DNA of 64,000 bases from Siphonodentalium dalli (taxonomy: Eukaryota; Mollusca; Scaphopoda; Gadilida; Siphonodentaliidae): positions 200,278,978 to 200,342,977 of the forward strand of contig CP136066.1 in assembly GCA_032622095.1 (NCBI GenBank), in the 5' to 3' direction. The notes beneath the pieces were generated by a model. The model ran no database searches. It was given only the letters and a program-made list of their open reading frames with translations, and had not been told where the DNA came from. How positions within the stretch are numbered: the stretch's first letter is position 1; each line of letters opens with the position of its first letter. Positions 35,493-47,060 of the stretch are shown in pieces. A program made the position numbers and the translations under genes.

Positions 35493-35788
35493 CTGGAACG
35501 ATGAAATATTAGTTAGAAACCACTATATATATAAATACTTCCCCGTATACAGTGTTAACTATATATGTGAGCCCTGTCGACGATGGGTTAAGACGAGTAC
35601 GGATTCAAATTATGTAGTTTTGCTTAGAACGTCACCAATTGACAATAATGATTGTTTTAAAAAACCCGCACACCGTGCAGAGTATTTTCTGTAAGTGTAC
35701 TAAAATATTGCATAATCTATCTGCACAATGATTAGCAATACAAAATACCCAGACCACTTCCACAAGGCCGTGATCCTCTATCCCTCTC

Positions 35789-35790
<2 letters not shown>

Positions 35791-35875
<85 letters not shown>

Positions 35876-35877
35876 GC
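35791..35877. repeat. (CT)n microsatellite
   Basis: An almost pure CT run, broken by one TT and one CG near its end. Confidence 0.95.
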
Positions 35878-36469
35878 TCCATTTTAACAAAAAATTGTCA
35901 TACCTACGTATCGTATATTATCTTCTTTTCGCATTCGGGGACAATTTCCTCAGAGGTAATGCACCGATCAGAATCAGAATTTTCTAAATTCATAATTCAA
36001 GAAACGTAAATTAATATATGACGAGTATAAATAGCTGATAACAGCAGGATTCACACTGACCGGAAAAAAATATTTTAGCTATTAAAAAGTTTATGAATTC
36101 TTTTTCTGTCATTTTTCAGAAACTTGGACCAAATTGGAAACTAAATAACATGGCTTCATCGAGAACACGTTAACTAAAATACAAATATAAAGACACACAC
36201 AGGAATTAGAGTAACTAAAATTTAGAGTTGGTAAAAGCGACAGTGGACATGTGCACGGGTGGAGAACTATACACTCGAAATATGTCTAACCGGCAGCGTC
36301 TATCAACATAAAAGTGTCAATGCCACTTTGGCTCAACTTGGGGAGGCGTTAATAATTTTATGCTGAGCAGTCAATATAATGATAAAGAAGAACGATTGTC
36401 AAACAGTTTATGTAAATGGATTGTATTGCGTAAATGAAATTATTTTCAGTTCAAACATTCATCCAATAC

Positions 36470-37110
36470 AGGGTGTGCCGATGGATTTAAATGTTAAATC
36501 GAAGATGGGTGCTGGCGGCCATGTATTCGCGAATTTCGGACAAACTGGACAGCTCCCATCTAGAGATCACCCCGAAGAACCATATTCAGTTTGGTGATGA
36601 TCGGAATGCGATGTGGCATGAAAAGTCATGAAAAGAGCAATCCGAGATAACTGCCAGTCGGCCACGTTTTTAAGGAAATTCTGAAAAAAATATAGCTCCC
36701 ATCTGTGGGTCATACTACACATGCATGTAAATTTTCAAATATTTGTCCGATAAATGCGTGTGACAGCGGATTCAAATTTGAAAATTCAAAATGGCTGCTG
36801 TAGGATGTTCCAAAGGGTCTAGTCCTGCAACAAGTCAAATATAAGATGGCTGCCGGCGGCCATGTTTTTCATCGAAAATCGTTCAAATTCGATAACTGCC
36901 ACTGGAGTTGATTCTTAACAGGCCTGTAAGTTTTCAAAACATTTCTCCAATAAATGCGGGCTGCAGGGTGTGTCTATTGATTCAAAATTTAAATGCAAGA
37001 CGGCTTCTGGCTTCCATGTTGTTAACGAATTTCGGAAACATCTAGGCTCCCATCTAGAGATCACCCAGATTATCCACATGAAGTTTGGTGATGATGGGAT
37101 CAGGGATGTG
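36470..37110 (+). repeat. Degenerate dispersed repeat with internal direct repeats
   Basis: Three related blocks near 36475-36600, 36765-36880 and 36955-37100 share 'aagatggctgccggcggcca'-type words, 'gaatttcgga', 'ctcccatctagagatcaccc' and 'tttggtgatgat'. Open frames within it look repeat-derived. The region 37110-37960 has nothing recognisable. Confidence 0.5.
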
Positions 37111-37969
37111 GCCTGTAGGGTTTGTCAAAAGGAAATTGATGATGGGCGGTACTGCGCTTTAGTGAGTACTTGTGTGAGTACCTACGTGTGGGCTGCAGAT
37201 AATTATGTGTTGGTTGGATCGCCCACTGTCCGTGTAGTAGTGATGAGCATACCATGTTTAGTGGGACGGGGGATATTGAAAGTCAATAAATCAATAAACA
37301 TTGAGATTTTCTGTGAAATATAGTATCAGTCTAATAGGCACCAATTCTATTTCCAGTTTGGTCCAAGTGATGTAGATCCATTTCCATCTGAGTCAAAACT
37401 GTGATTATACAAACTTCTGAAGTGGTGCAAATATAGTGCACCCCACATGTCGACGTTCAGTGATTGGTGTAATATCGTATAGACAAATAGAAAATACACA
37501 TGTAGGATGCAGAAAATGCAATGAGTTGATCGGATGATACCGCCCGTTTGTAATGGACAAAATGTGAAGTCCATATTTCTTTGTGAGGTGACTGTCAGAA
37601 ACTCATCTGCAGCTCACAAATACAACTTAAACGCATTTCGAAGTGATGATCTGTGACCTCAATTCAAGAGAAAACACCTCACAAATCCATTTTGTACGCC
37701 CGATATCCCAAAATTCATCTCATCAGTGCGCCCTCGGGCGACGGAACAGACGCCAACCCATGCCAATAACTCAAACTTGAGTTTGTCAATTTTAGCTAAT
37801 AAATAAGCACTGATTCGCCAATATTGTCTTATTTTGAAACTATAAAGTAGTATTGTCACTAAGTCTTGACTAAAGTGATGTGAAACACTCATGTATGGTG
37901 ATCAAATATAAATTGAGAATAATCTTGTTCAAAGTGGTAATTTTTACAAATATTATATCCAAATTGACA

Positions 37970-39033
37970 CTACACCGTTCATTCGCTGGCAAGATTGCAT
38001 CGCAAACCGCAAAAATGCCAGCCGCAAAATTGCCAAAACGGATAAATTTCTGCCAGTTGTCAACAAATCAGCGTTAGTAGTGATCATGTACGACAGCGGT
38101 TTTTTTGCGTGATTGCTGATATCGCTGAGCTGCTCGCAATATATTAAGAACACAGTGCGTGTTGGTATTCTTAGGCCAGTCAAAAATAATGTCACTTAAC
38201 ATGTTGGAATGTGAGATCGCCACGACCAGCTCTATCGATGGGATGCTGCTGATATATGAGTACCGTAACCGTCACCTAGAGAGGTGGTGGGTCCACACTT
38301 AGCTCAACGAAGAAACCCGACGACTTTCAGACTTTCAAGAAATCCCATTGGAACCCGCCTTGTATTGGTATTTTTAACTGGTATCACAAGCTTTCAAAAT
38401 GTCGGTGGAAATACCTAACCAAACATCAACGATTGGCAATTTATTCAAAAATACCACTGGATGCATGCAAAGTCACCCTTGTAACATACATACATTATTT
38501 AATATGAATCAGTATTATCAAAGTTTCCAGCTATTGGAAATCACATCGTAACACCACCTATGGTTGAATACTCTTAACTAATTTCTACATTTCAGTACAA
38601 AAATTCGGTCTAAAAACAACAAATATCACACTTAATACTGTTTGGTATATCAAATTATCATCTTCCCCTAGCTCCAACATTTCTGAAAAGTACCACTTTC
38701 GGAACTCTTTATACCACGTCGTGAGATTCATTGCGTATAATTAATATTAAGTATGCATATGACAGTAGCTGAGAACAAACTGTTCTGTCAATGCCTCACA
38801 CAGTTCGAATGAAGGACAACACGAACACTTGTAATTATTGTTAGTGGCCTCGTTGTGTGGTCACCGGAAAAGAGGTAGAGACCGTTATCATAAATCGTCG
38901 TTGATTGTTGTCAGCCAGCCACGACGGAGCACGAGCTAGTCGGCAGCCTGCAAAAATCCAGCTAACAAAACGACCATCGGGCATGGCATTTTTGCAGTTA
39001 GCAGTGCAATTTTGCCAGCGTATGAACGTACCC
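37970..39033. mobile_element. Harbinger-like non-autonomous element, copy 1
   Basis: The right end is '...ttgccagcgtatgaacgtaccc', followed by TTA (39034-39036). The left end is eroded ('cattcgctggcaagattgca'). The body matches copy 2 in order: 'atcgctgagctg', 'tattcttaggccagtcaaaa', 'tcggtggaaat', 'aacaccacctatggttga', 'cacgacggagcacgagct'. No transposase frame is present. Confidence 0.65.
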
Positions 39034-39036
39034 TTA

Positions 39037-40704
39037 GGGTACGTTCATACGCTGGCAATATTGGACTGCAAAATGCAAAAATTCCAGCCGCAAAATTGCC
39101 AAAACGGATTAATTTCTGCCAGCTGTCAACAAATCATCGTTAGTGGTGATCATGAACGACAGCAGTTTTTCCCGTGATTGCTGATATCGCTGAGCTGTTT
39201 TCAATATATTAAGACCACAGTGCGTGTCGGTATTCTTAGGCCAGTCAAAATAATGTCACTAGATATAATCCATCGATGGGATGCTACTGATATATGAGTA
39301 CCATAAACGCCACCTAGAGACAGATGGTTGGTCCGCACGTGCCTCAACGAGAGACAGATAGTTGGTCCGCACGTGCCTCAACGAAGATACCCGACTAGAA
39401 ATCCAATTGGTATACCCACCCGCCTTGTATTGGTGTTTTTTTTCAACTGGTACCACGTGTTTCAAACTGTCGGTGGAAATTCCTAACCTAACATCCATGG
39501 TTGCCAAATCACACAACAAAATTACCACTGCATGAACGAAAAGTGCCCCTTGTAACATACATATTATTATTTAATCTGAATCTGTATTATCAAACTTTCC
39601 AACTTTTGGAAACTCCCATCGTAACACCACCTATGGTTGATATTTTTCAACTGATTGCTACATTTCAGTCAAACCAGTTGATCTTTCCGTCTAAAAACAA
39701 CAATATCACACTTAATACTGTTTGGTATATCAAATTATCACCACAAAATTCAAACTATTTTGATCGGAAATTTCTAACTAATTAAATGTTGTGTCAGGCC
39801 TGAAACTGTTGTACTTTGGGGATCCACCAATGACATACGTCCCTGGTGGAAAAGTATTGCCTTGATTGAAAATACTTGAAAATGTTCATATATATATATT
39901 AACTAGCTGCATGGGGTATCTGGCGTTGTCCCTGCGAGTTAGAATGTATTTTTATATGATTTATGCCAGGACTAAATTTACATAATAATAGCCTATACAT
40001 ATATACATATTATTGAGTGAATAGTTGTATACATGTATATATATGCTATATCAATGTCAAACACTAACCATTATCACTACTGCCAAGACCACCACCACGA
40101 CACAAGCAACATCACATTCAAAACAACTATATTACAATACAGTGGATGCGATAATCGCAGTCTGGGCTAAACGATGTTGGCACGGGTTGCATCTCCGACA
40201 TGGGTGAAAATCGAGACTTATTAATGTTCCATTTCGATACGTGGCAATTTCAATAATAAATGAGAAATTGTTCAAGTTTATTGAATTAAGCACATTTGAA
40301 ACAACGAATACTCATACTGGGGCCGTGCCTGTTTGTGTCCATTTGCTCCCACATTTCAGACTTGAGAAGTACCACATTCGGGACTCTTTATGACACGTCA
40401 TGAGATTTCTCGCGTATAACGGAGAAACGAATACCTGTATAATTAAGTGTACCAATGCCCCTCGTCGAAACACATTTCTTATCAAGGATAACATGGACAC
40501 TCGCAATTGGTGTTGGTGGCCTCGTTTTGTGGTCACCGACACAGAGGTACATACCGTTATTATCAATCATCGCTGATTGATGACGTCAGCCAACCACGAC
40601 GGAGCACGAGCTGGTCGACAGGCTAATGCCAGCTAACTAAACGATAATCGGGCATGGCATTGTTGCAGTTTGCAGTGCAATTTTGCAAGCGTGTGAACGT
40701 ACCC
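39037..40704. mobile_element. Harbinger-like non-autonomous element, copy 2
   Basis: The terminal inverted repeats 'gggtacgttcatacgctggc' and '...gcgtgtgaacgtaccc' extend about 30 bp. TTA flanks both ends (39034-39036 and 40705-40707). A three-base TWA duplication with GGG ends fits the PIF/Harbinger superfamily. It is about 1.67 kb, with no recognised open frame, and lies head to tail with copy 1. Confidence 0.7.
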
Positions 40705-40709
40705 TTAAT

Positions 40710-40846
40710 ATCTCTACCTGAAAGAATTTCTGAATTGGTATCCGAAAGAAAGTTTAATGAAGCACTTATCGAAATAATATCATACCCACGACATAAATAC
40801 CTCTCTGACGCTTTCAACAAAAGAAAGAACTTTTTATATAGATATT
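40710..40846 (+). other. Short coding-like fragment, unrecognised
   Basis: Right after the Harbinger-like element, one frame reads SLPERISELVSERKFNEALI and continues with EIISYPRHKYLSDAFNKR before ending at 40846. The composition is protein-like (charged, balanced), but it has no start of its own and no domain was recognised. It may be the tail of an old element. Confidence 0.3.
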
Positions 40847-40859
40847 AAACTACTTATTA

Positions 40860-41815
40860 TAGTAATGGTTAACACATGCATACAACGAATCAGAATGAAT
40901 GTTTTAATTTTAAATTTATTTTGTGTGGCGGTGATATATTTAAATGTAAAGGTAAATAATGCATCAAATGTAGGATTTTAATAATATCTGCATGTGAATG
41001 TCTTAATAACTCTTTAACATTTAATTAGTCCGTAATTAATCTTAACTACACTCCACTATCCCTCATAGACAAATGGTATCGCTTTAATATTTAGTTTCGC
41101 GCTAAAACATAAGTCAGCCCAACACAGCCCAATATAGTTAGATTGGGATTTGTTGTTTACCCGCGAAATGTCAGTATGCTTTGATGTTGAAATCTAGGTG
41201 CAGTGTTGTCAACATATTATAATAAACACCAGTAAATAATGGAATTAAAGTTATAAGTGTGTTTATAAATATAAGTACAAGGAGACATCCAGACTCAAAA
41301 CTCATCGTTTAGGTATGTTGAATCTTGTACTTTTATGTTCGTTTCCATGTTATATTACTTAACCCATGTTTTCCTATTGTCATCAATAGTTGTGATTATC
41401 CATAATTGAAATAGGTCCTTTTTATTAGTATGTACAGTTCACTTTGTACTATGATAAACTATAATCAATCCATATTTAATCATTAATGGCATATTTAGTG
41501 TTATTACATATTCATCTATACTTTGTGTTTGTGAAACTTCAAGGCTAATGTTTGTAGAAAGTCTCTGGCAGTAGCATTAATATATCCATTATGTGTGTAT
41601 AGGCTATTCTATATAACTAGTAGTATGATTGTGTTAGGTTGTATTTTGTCTGTATGTTGATTTAGCAGGAATCGATACGTAAACTATTCCATATACGTAT
41701 GCGAAAATATTATATTGAGCTGACATATATAAGCCTTATAGGCCGGGTGTTTGTTGTATATTGTTCTCACTATTTTGTATTATGCATACGCATGTCACGT
41801 AAATAAATGATATTT
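40860..41815. other. Intronic stretch, nothing recognised
   Basis: A+T-rich sequence downstream of exon A1 on the minus strand. No palindrome, element end or exon was seen. Confidence 0.4.
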
Positions 41816-41819
41816 CTCT

Positions 41820-41855
<36 letters not shown>

Positions 41856-41876
41856 CTCTCTCGCTCTCTCTCTCTG
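41816..41876. repeat. (TC)n microsatellite beside exon A1
   Basis: A TC run with CC interruptions ends 13 bp from the donor site of exon A1. Reading through it gives a spurious Arg-Glu tail on the minus strand. Confidence 0.9.
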
Positions 41877-41889
41877 TAATTATACTTAC

Positions 41890-42036
41890 ACGACAAACAC
41901 CCATCGGCGCCACCGTTTGTTACGTAAGTATCGTCACAGAGGCACTGATAACCGGCGCATCCATTCGGAAGACATTGAGCATTAGTCAGACACTGTGCAG
42001 TAGATGTGCATGATTCGAATAGATTCACAGCGACAG
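41890..42036 (-). CDS. Exon A1: seven-Cys EB/EGF-like module, diverged
   Basis: 147 bp with phase-1 boundaries. The acceptor is TGTTTCTGTTTCAG before 42036, and the donor GTAAGTATAA begins at 41889. About 49 residues include ESCTSTAQC, NAQCLPNGC and GYQCLCDD, with a final GADGC. Cysteine spacing is C-5-C-5-C-4-C-4-C-1-C and a last Cys, so it matches A2 and A3 except for one extra residue. The sequence is otherwise well diverged from them. It is the most 5' exon of the set seen here. A tRNA-type SINE ends about 50 bp upstream of its acceptor. Confidence 0.7.
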
Positions 42037-42087
42037 CTGAAACAGAAACAGAAAGGTTGATGCATAATTTTAAGAAATCGGGGACTT

Positions 42088-42367
42088 ATTGATTGATTGA
42101 TTGATCTGTCGCTTTCAGTCCTATAGTGGTGAATGAAACCCGCACGCTTGCGGCTAATCTAATAGTGATTTCAATGGCTGATAAACTCATCGACCATGTG
42201 CGACAAATTACGGGCTTCGGCGAGTAACTGGCAACTCCACCAGAAAAAGATTTCGAGTTACAAATTCCATCAGGAAAACATGTGGATTTGAACCTCATCC
42301 CGCACCAGCGCTGGAGGGTTTGACGGCTTGGGGTTGTACCCCTAACCGACTGAGCCGCCGAGGCCCC
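42088..42367 (-). mobile_element. tRNA-derived SINE
   Basis: On the minus strand the element starts GGGGCCTCGGCGGCTCAGTC. It has an A-box-like stretch at 42356-42341 (GGCTCAGTCGGTTAGG) and a perfect B box, GGTTCAAATCC, at 42294-42284. A body of about 180 bp ends in a short (ATCA)n tail near 42104-42090. The polymerase III promoter layout and the tail are diagnostic of a tRNA-related SINE. Confidence 0.8.
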
Positions 42368-42426
42368 AATAAATCTGAGAACCCCACGACCTGCATGCAA
42401 TCACATATAGCTAAATGCTAGTTTAA

Positions 42427-42860
42427 GGGTACTCAATCCGATTCGATGGTCCCCACCCATATCATCAGATTCCAACAGCAACATTGTTTTTGAAATGCCG
42501 CTTCAGTTATCAAAATCGATTAATTGCCCAAAAAATAATGCAACCACAGTCCACTATATAGTATAAAATTGCCCAAAACCTGCATTTTGTACAATGACAT
42601 TTTGTCGGTTTGTCAAATATCTGACACAAAAAATCCACTTTATTTTAGAGTGATCTATATCTTCATCCGCCATTTTGTATTCTCGTCGACTTTTATTGGG
42701 CCACTAGATATTCCAGGTGGTGAAAAATAATTGATTTCAAAAATCGATATCTGATCACTGTGAGCTTTGATGGATGGGTTCCTCGACTCGAATCAAATAT
42801 ATTTTACCCCCGAAGCCAAATAAATAGTAATTGATGGGTGCTTAATCGGATTGAGTTCCT
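42427..42860 (-). mobile_element. Family E TTAA-type MITE, complete, inverted
   Basis: TTAA at 42423-42426 and 42861-42864. The terminal inverted repeats are GGGTACTCAATCCGATTCGA and 'taatcggattgagttcct'. The 434-bp body is the reverse of 7017 and 18463 ('atggtccccacccatatcat' at the left, 'cgaagccaaataaatagtaa' at the right). Confidence 0.8.
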
Positions 42861-43289
42861 TTAAACAATATATATTTAACCCACAATATATATGTATACA
42901 CAGACAATGAAATTAATATTCAACTGTCATAGTAGAAATATTATTTAGATAGAAAAGAGTAGACTCTTGAAGACGATTTTACAACAAGAACAGATGCTTA
43001 TATTCAACTTCTCCTCAGATAATTATGCGTAAGAAGGAGGGGTAGCATAGAATATTTCACAAATGCTAGAATTTCGTAGTTATTCGAACGAAACTGAAAG
43101 TGATGCGGAAGCTGTGATTATTCGTAAGTTTGTTCGTGGCGCACCTTTTGGATGTGTAATATTTTATCCCATCTTTGCGAAATAACCACCTCGTTTTGAT
43201 AAGTTGAAACTATTTTCACCGTTCTAGCTAAACAGTAAGTATGTAATAACCCTTCCATGGCTGGAGCTTCCTGAATTTTTTAGAAAACC

Positions 43290-43403
43290 ATGTGCCAATG
43301 CATTCTCTTATATATACGAGTCCCACATAGGGGGACTCGCATATATAATAGAATACATTTGCCCAACAAACTATAACTTGACAGTGGAAGCTAGTGCATT
43401 CTC

Positions 43404-43462
<59 letters not shown>

Positions 43463-43507
43463 AGGCTCCATATGGAAGACTCGCACGTATAATGTACTGG
43501 CACAGGG
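43290..43507. mobile_element. Foldback element with (TA)n growth in one palindrome
   Basis: Palindrome 1 is 43290-43373. Palindrome 2 starts near 43391 and should read 'cattctcttatatatgcgag', but a (TA)n tract of over 50 bp (43405-43459) has grown from its 'tatata'. The right part 'atgcgaggctcc...actggcacaggg' closes it at 43507. Confidence 0.7.
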
Positions 43508-43928
43508 TCTTTAAGTATGTACCAGCGCAGCTCCCGTCATGTTAAGCATTTAAGCATCAATGAACTCAGCAGACTACACTGTGTTTCTTATTGTCCGTCC
43601 TATCCGGATTTTGACGCGGTGCACTGTGAAGTGCAATTGGAGTAAAGGGGCGTAACTAAAATATTACGGATAACTACTCTTTCCGCTAAAGTTTGCGGTT
43701 GCTAGGAGATAAGGCATCTGCAGAAATATTTTAGTTAGTTTTACAGTGCCCGTATATATATGTGCAATAATACATCTGACAGCATACATTCGTTTGGTCT
43801 TTAATTGCGAATAGTATATGACTATATTATGTCACGAAAAATGACAAACAGTATGATAATCGTTGATGAATTTCCAACATCATTGCACCAACACATTATT
43901 TCAGTGCATTTTGATTTAACAACATTAA

Positions 43929-44305
43929 AGGTACTCAATCCGATCAGACGCTCCTAAATTACTATTTCTTTGGCTTCGTGTGTAAACAATATTTGATTCG
44001 AGTCGATGAACCCACCTATCACAACTGATTAGATATCGATGTTTGAAGTTTGCTATTTCTACTGTTTGTTGACCAGAAGCACGTGGTCAAACGGACGAAG
44101 GTGCGGATGAAGATGGATAACTCTAAAATCAAGTGATAATAATAACCACTTGATTTTAGAGTTATCCATCTCCATCCGCACTCTATCATAAGTGACAGCT
44201 TTCCGATTAATGGCAACAAGCCATATTTCAGACTACATCCTGAAAAGTTACCCATAATTCTGCTGTGGTTAAGGAGTCGATTATTTAGGTCATTACTGTA
44301 GCTTC
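43929..44305 (+). mobile_element. Family E element cut by a snap-back, joined to a family G fragment
   Basis: TTAA (43925-43928) plus AGGTACTCAATCCGATCAGA starts a family E copy. At 44101-44135 the sequence reverses on itself after 11 bp (44147-44181, perfect 35-bp arms). The rest of family E is missing. A reversed family G fragment follows to 44302. Confidence 0.65.
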
Positions 44306-44900
44306 TAAATATATAAGCTGAACTGTCTGTGATCTGATCTACTATATATAATGGATTGAGAGTCGTAATAATAGATGTCACATACTTCACACCTCCTGAT
44401 ACTATATGTTGTTATGTAAAATTGAATGATATCGTTTTATTTGCAGAGATTGCCCAATTGAATACAGAATACTGTGGAATATGTCTTGTGGACGAACACC
44501 CATGCGTCTATGCTCTAACACAACAATTACAATGTTTAGTTTTGATCTTGTGCAAACAGCAGCAAATATGAATAATTAATTATTCAATGGCCATTGACTA
44601 CCAATCATTAATAATATATCCATGTTTTCTCACTTCAGAATGTATATATTCTTATTTGAATTGTTGTCCAATGGTAAAAATGTAATATTTATGAATACTG
44701 CGTATTTATAAACTTAAATAAATATTGACTGTGGGTGTTCTGGTGTAAAATATTCCTGGAAGTACTGCCACTATACATGTGTGTCACAAATTGCATGGCA
44801 TATGTACAGAAGAGTGGCAACATTAAAACCTAATATTTGCATGTTGAAGAGCAAAAGGTGCTCCACATCGCACTAAGCTTCCAAACGTAGTATATGTATA
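44306..44900. other. Featureless A+T-rich stretch
   Basis: No element end or exon was recognised. The open frame at 44356-44571 has no motif. Confidence 0.4.
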
Positions 44901-44905
44901 GTTAA

Positions 44906-45197
44906 CCCTTTACCCAACAAACCGGCCAAAACCGGCCAAATAAAGCTTCAACAGCCTAAAATATCTTCGGTCTGTCTCAATAGAACCATACAAATATGGA
45001 TATGCCCATAGGTCGCCTCGCATATATAAGAGAATGCATTGGCCTAAACAAATCTTTTTTTAACACTTTTTACCATTTTTTCTTACATTCTTTAACAATT
45101 TTATATTTTTAATGTGTTAAGCCAATGCATTCTCTTATATATGCGAGGCGACCTATGGTGGACTCGCATATATAAGAGAATGCATTGGCACAGGGCC
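44906..45197 (-). mobile_element. Family B half-element joined to a foldback element
   Basis: TTAA (44902-44905) plus CCCTTTACCCAACAAACCGG matches, inverted, the right half of the element at 11398-11783 up to 'caaatatggatat'. A foldback element then begins with half a palindrome (about 45005-45045), an A+T spacer and a full palindrome (45121-45197). The other end of family B was not found. Confidence 0.65.
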
Positions 45198-45410
45198 CTT
45201 CTTCGACGGTAACGCTTTGTTTGTTTTAGATGAATCGTGCATAATAATCGTATACACTGACGTAAGTTGGCTGTGTCAGTTAAATAACCAGTGGCTATTG
45301 ATTCAAGGTGGGTACGTTCAGTGTGCAAAGCATATAAGAGACAAGAAAACCATAATCAGAAATGGTAACGCCCTCAAGATTATATCATTACGCATAAATA
45401 TAAATTACTA

Positions 45411-46205
45411 GAAGGTGACCCGACTTCGTCCGGGCTTTGACCTTGAATTGACCATTTTGAAGGTCAAGGTCAGGTGGGGTCAAACACCAACACCCCAAAA
45501 ATGGTGGAAATCGGCCCAGCGGATACCGGGAAATCGGCCCAGCGGATACCGAGATACCCTATGCATCAAATTTCGTTCGTACAAATCCGCCAGTTTAACC
45601 CGATTTGATTTCCACTCAAGTATATAAACGGGGCCTCATATACACACGCTCATTAATTATCAAGTTTCAACGTAAAGATAAATTACCATCGGTGCCCGAG
45701 ATATCGCCAAGACGTCTGAAACAGTCAAATGCATCGGCCGGTTAAGCGTTAACGTGATCTAACGTTATGAACTCTAACGACGTCATAGAAGTTACGCATT
45801 GTTTTTATCCTGATGGAAGATAGTACCACTTCTTCTTGATAATTGAGGCAGATAACTAAAACGGATACATACGCATTATATATCGTTGGAAAGAGGAAAC
45901 ACGAAAGATTCACACAGTGGCATTATTATGACTGGCATTTAATTATTCGCGCTGTTTCGAATCGATTTGTAAGCACCGAACTCAAATGAAAGTGCCGTAA
46001 CACAGCGTAAAAACATATTTGACCTCGGCACGTGAAAAGTTGACCTCGGATCTGAAAATAAATATGCCTATGCCACCCCCCGGCCGAAAATAACCCCACA
46101 TACCAAGTTTCATCGAAATCGGGTAGGCCGTTTTTGAGTTCATCGCGAACACACATACCACAGACCACAGACAGATACACAGACAGATCTTCCAAAATAT
46201 ATAAT
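45411..46205 (+). repeat. Dispersed repeat with a characteristic 3' end
   Basis: It opens 'gaaggtgacccgacttcgtc' and ends with 'ataccaagtttcatcgaaat', 'gggtaggccgtttttgagtt', repeated 'cacagac' words and 'atatataatagat'. Ends of this style are common in invertebrate dispersed elements, but the class cannot be told. 'aaatcggcccagcggatacc' is repeated in tandem at 45506-45549. Confidence 0.45.
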
Positions 46206-46860
46206 AGATAAAAAAAATGTAAAATATATTGGTTACATGAATGCCTCAGAATTCCGTTAAAACAACTAATCCTTCAAATTATTACAAAACACAACGGCTT
46301 ATTACTGCGGGTTTGTAATTCACCAGAAATCTCTAAATGCGGATAAACAATCGGAGTCATTGTGTTCCCGCCATAAAATCTTCAACAGTGATCCAGCCAT
46401 TGTTGATATCTAAACATTGAAAGCAATTAACGCGGTCATAATAGTTACATACTGCAACTATCAATCCAGCGAATTTGCTATGATTGATAGAACAAACCAC
46501 TATTACCATGATCGTGTCGTTATTTCTTTAAAATACGTATCAATTGACATATACGCACCCGTTCCCTCATTAAAATCAACATATTTCGACCATTTTAGGG
46601 GATCTCCGCGAATTCGGGGAACTCCGCAAATAGACTTCCTCAAACAGGGACCTACTGCGAATTGTGACAACCGGAAAAAGGAAAAACCAATTATCTATTT
46701 ATAAAAGCTCCACAGACACACGGCGCATTGGGCGACACACGGCGATCAAAAATTTCCCCAACAGTATACACCCGATGGGCGTGAATAAACACAATTCTAC
46801 TTTGGAACAGAGTTATCTCTCCTCGTTCTAGTCTTCTGTAATTTCGCAGAGCTTCCGGCA
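46206..46860. other. Featureless A+T-rich stretch
   Basis: The open frame at 46417-46704 has no motif. No element ends were recognised. Confidence 0.4.
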
Positions 46861-46864
46861 TTAA

Positions 46865-47060
46865 CCCTTGCTATAATACACACGCATTGATGAGTAGTTA
46901 TTGTCGTTTGTTGAACTTATTATCTGAACATTTCGCTCATTAAATAGGACTCCTTTTGCTCTTGGATTATCTGTCGTCTGCATTTATTTCCTCAACATCC
47001 CTACAAATTTAATACTGGACCATTCCGATTTACACTTTTGTTAACTGGGTGTGAGAATCC
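46865..47060 (-). mobile_element. Family A element, diverged
   Basis: TTAA (46861-46864) plus CCCTTGCTATAATACA. The terminal unit with 'gatgagtagttatt' and 'ttattatctgaaca', and the body with 'gaatccattta', place it in family A, inverted. 47061-48188 holds no recognised gene; 47210-47400 includes a T-run and 'tggtggccgccatgttgga'. Confidence 0.6.

Larger units (their letters stand above)
1690..42036 (-). other. Partial modular Cys-rich gene (or tandem cluster) with repeating A-B-linker exons
   Basis: Seven candidate exons share one strand and one architecture. In transcription order they are A 42036-41890, B 35492-35190, linker 27568-27518, A 21807-21667, B 19414-19082, linker 9146-9012 and A 1830-1690. 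Every exon length is a multiple of three (147, 303, 51, 141, 333, 135 and 141 bp), and every boundary is phase 1 with AG at the acceptor and GT at the donor. Symmetric phase-1 exons are the classic mark of shuffled extracellular modules. The product is inferred to be secreted or membrane-tethered and disulphide-rich. No signal peptide, membrane segment, promoter or poly(A) site is visible, so both ends lie outside the window. Whether the repeats belong to one transcript or to several paralogous genes cannot be decided here. Confidence 0.6.

Noticed and set aside
41795-41876. Arg-Glu repeat tail on the A1 module
   Set aside because: It reads through the donor GTAAGTATAA into the (TC)n microsatellite; the exon ends at 41890.
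42086-42400. 104-codon minus-strand frame
   Set aside because: It lies over the tRNA-derived SINE, which explains the sequence better.
43228-45328. Short open frames reading LCQCILLYMRV or similar
   Set aside because: The same peptide appears at 13357, 22218 and 45101 because it is the translated foldback palindrome.
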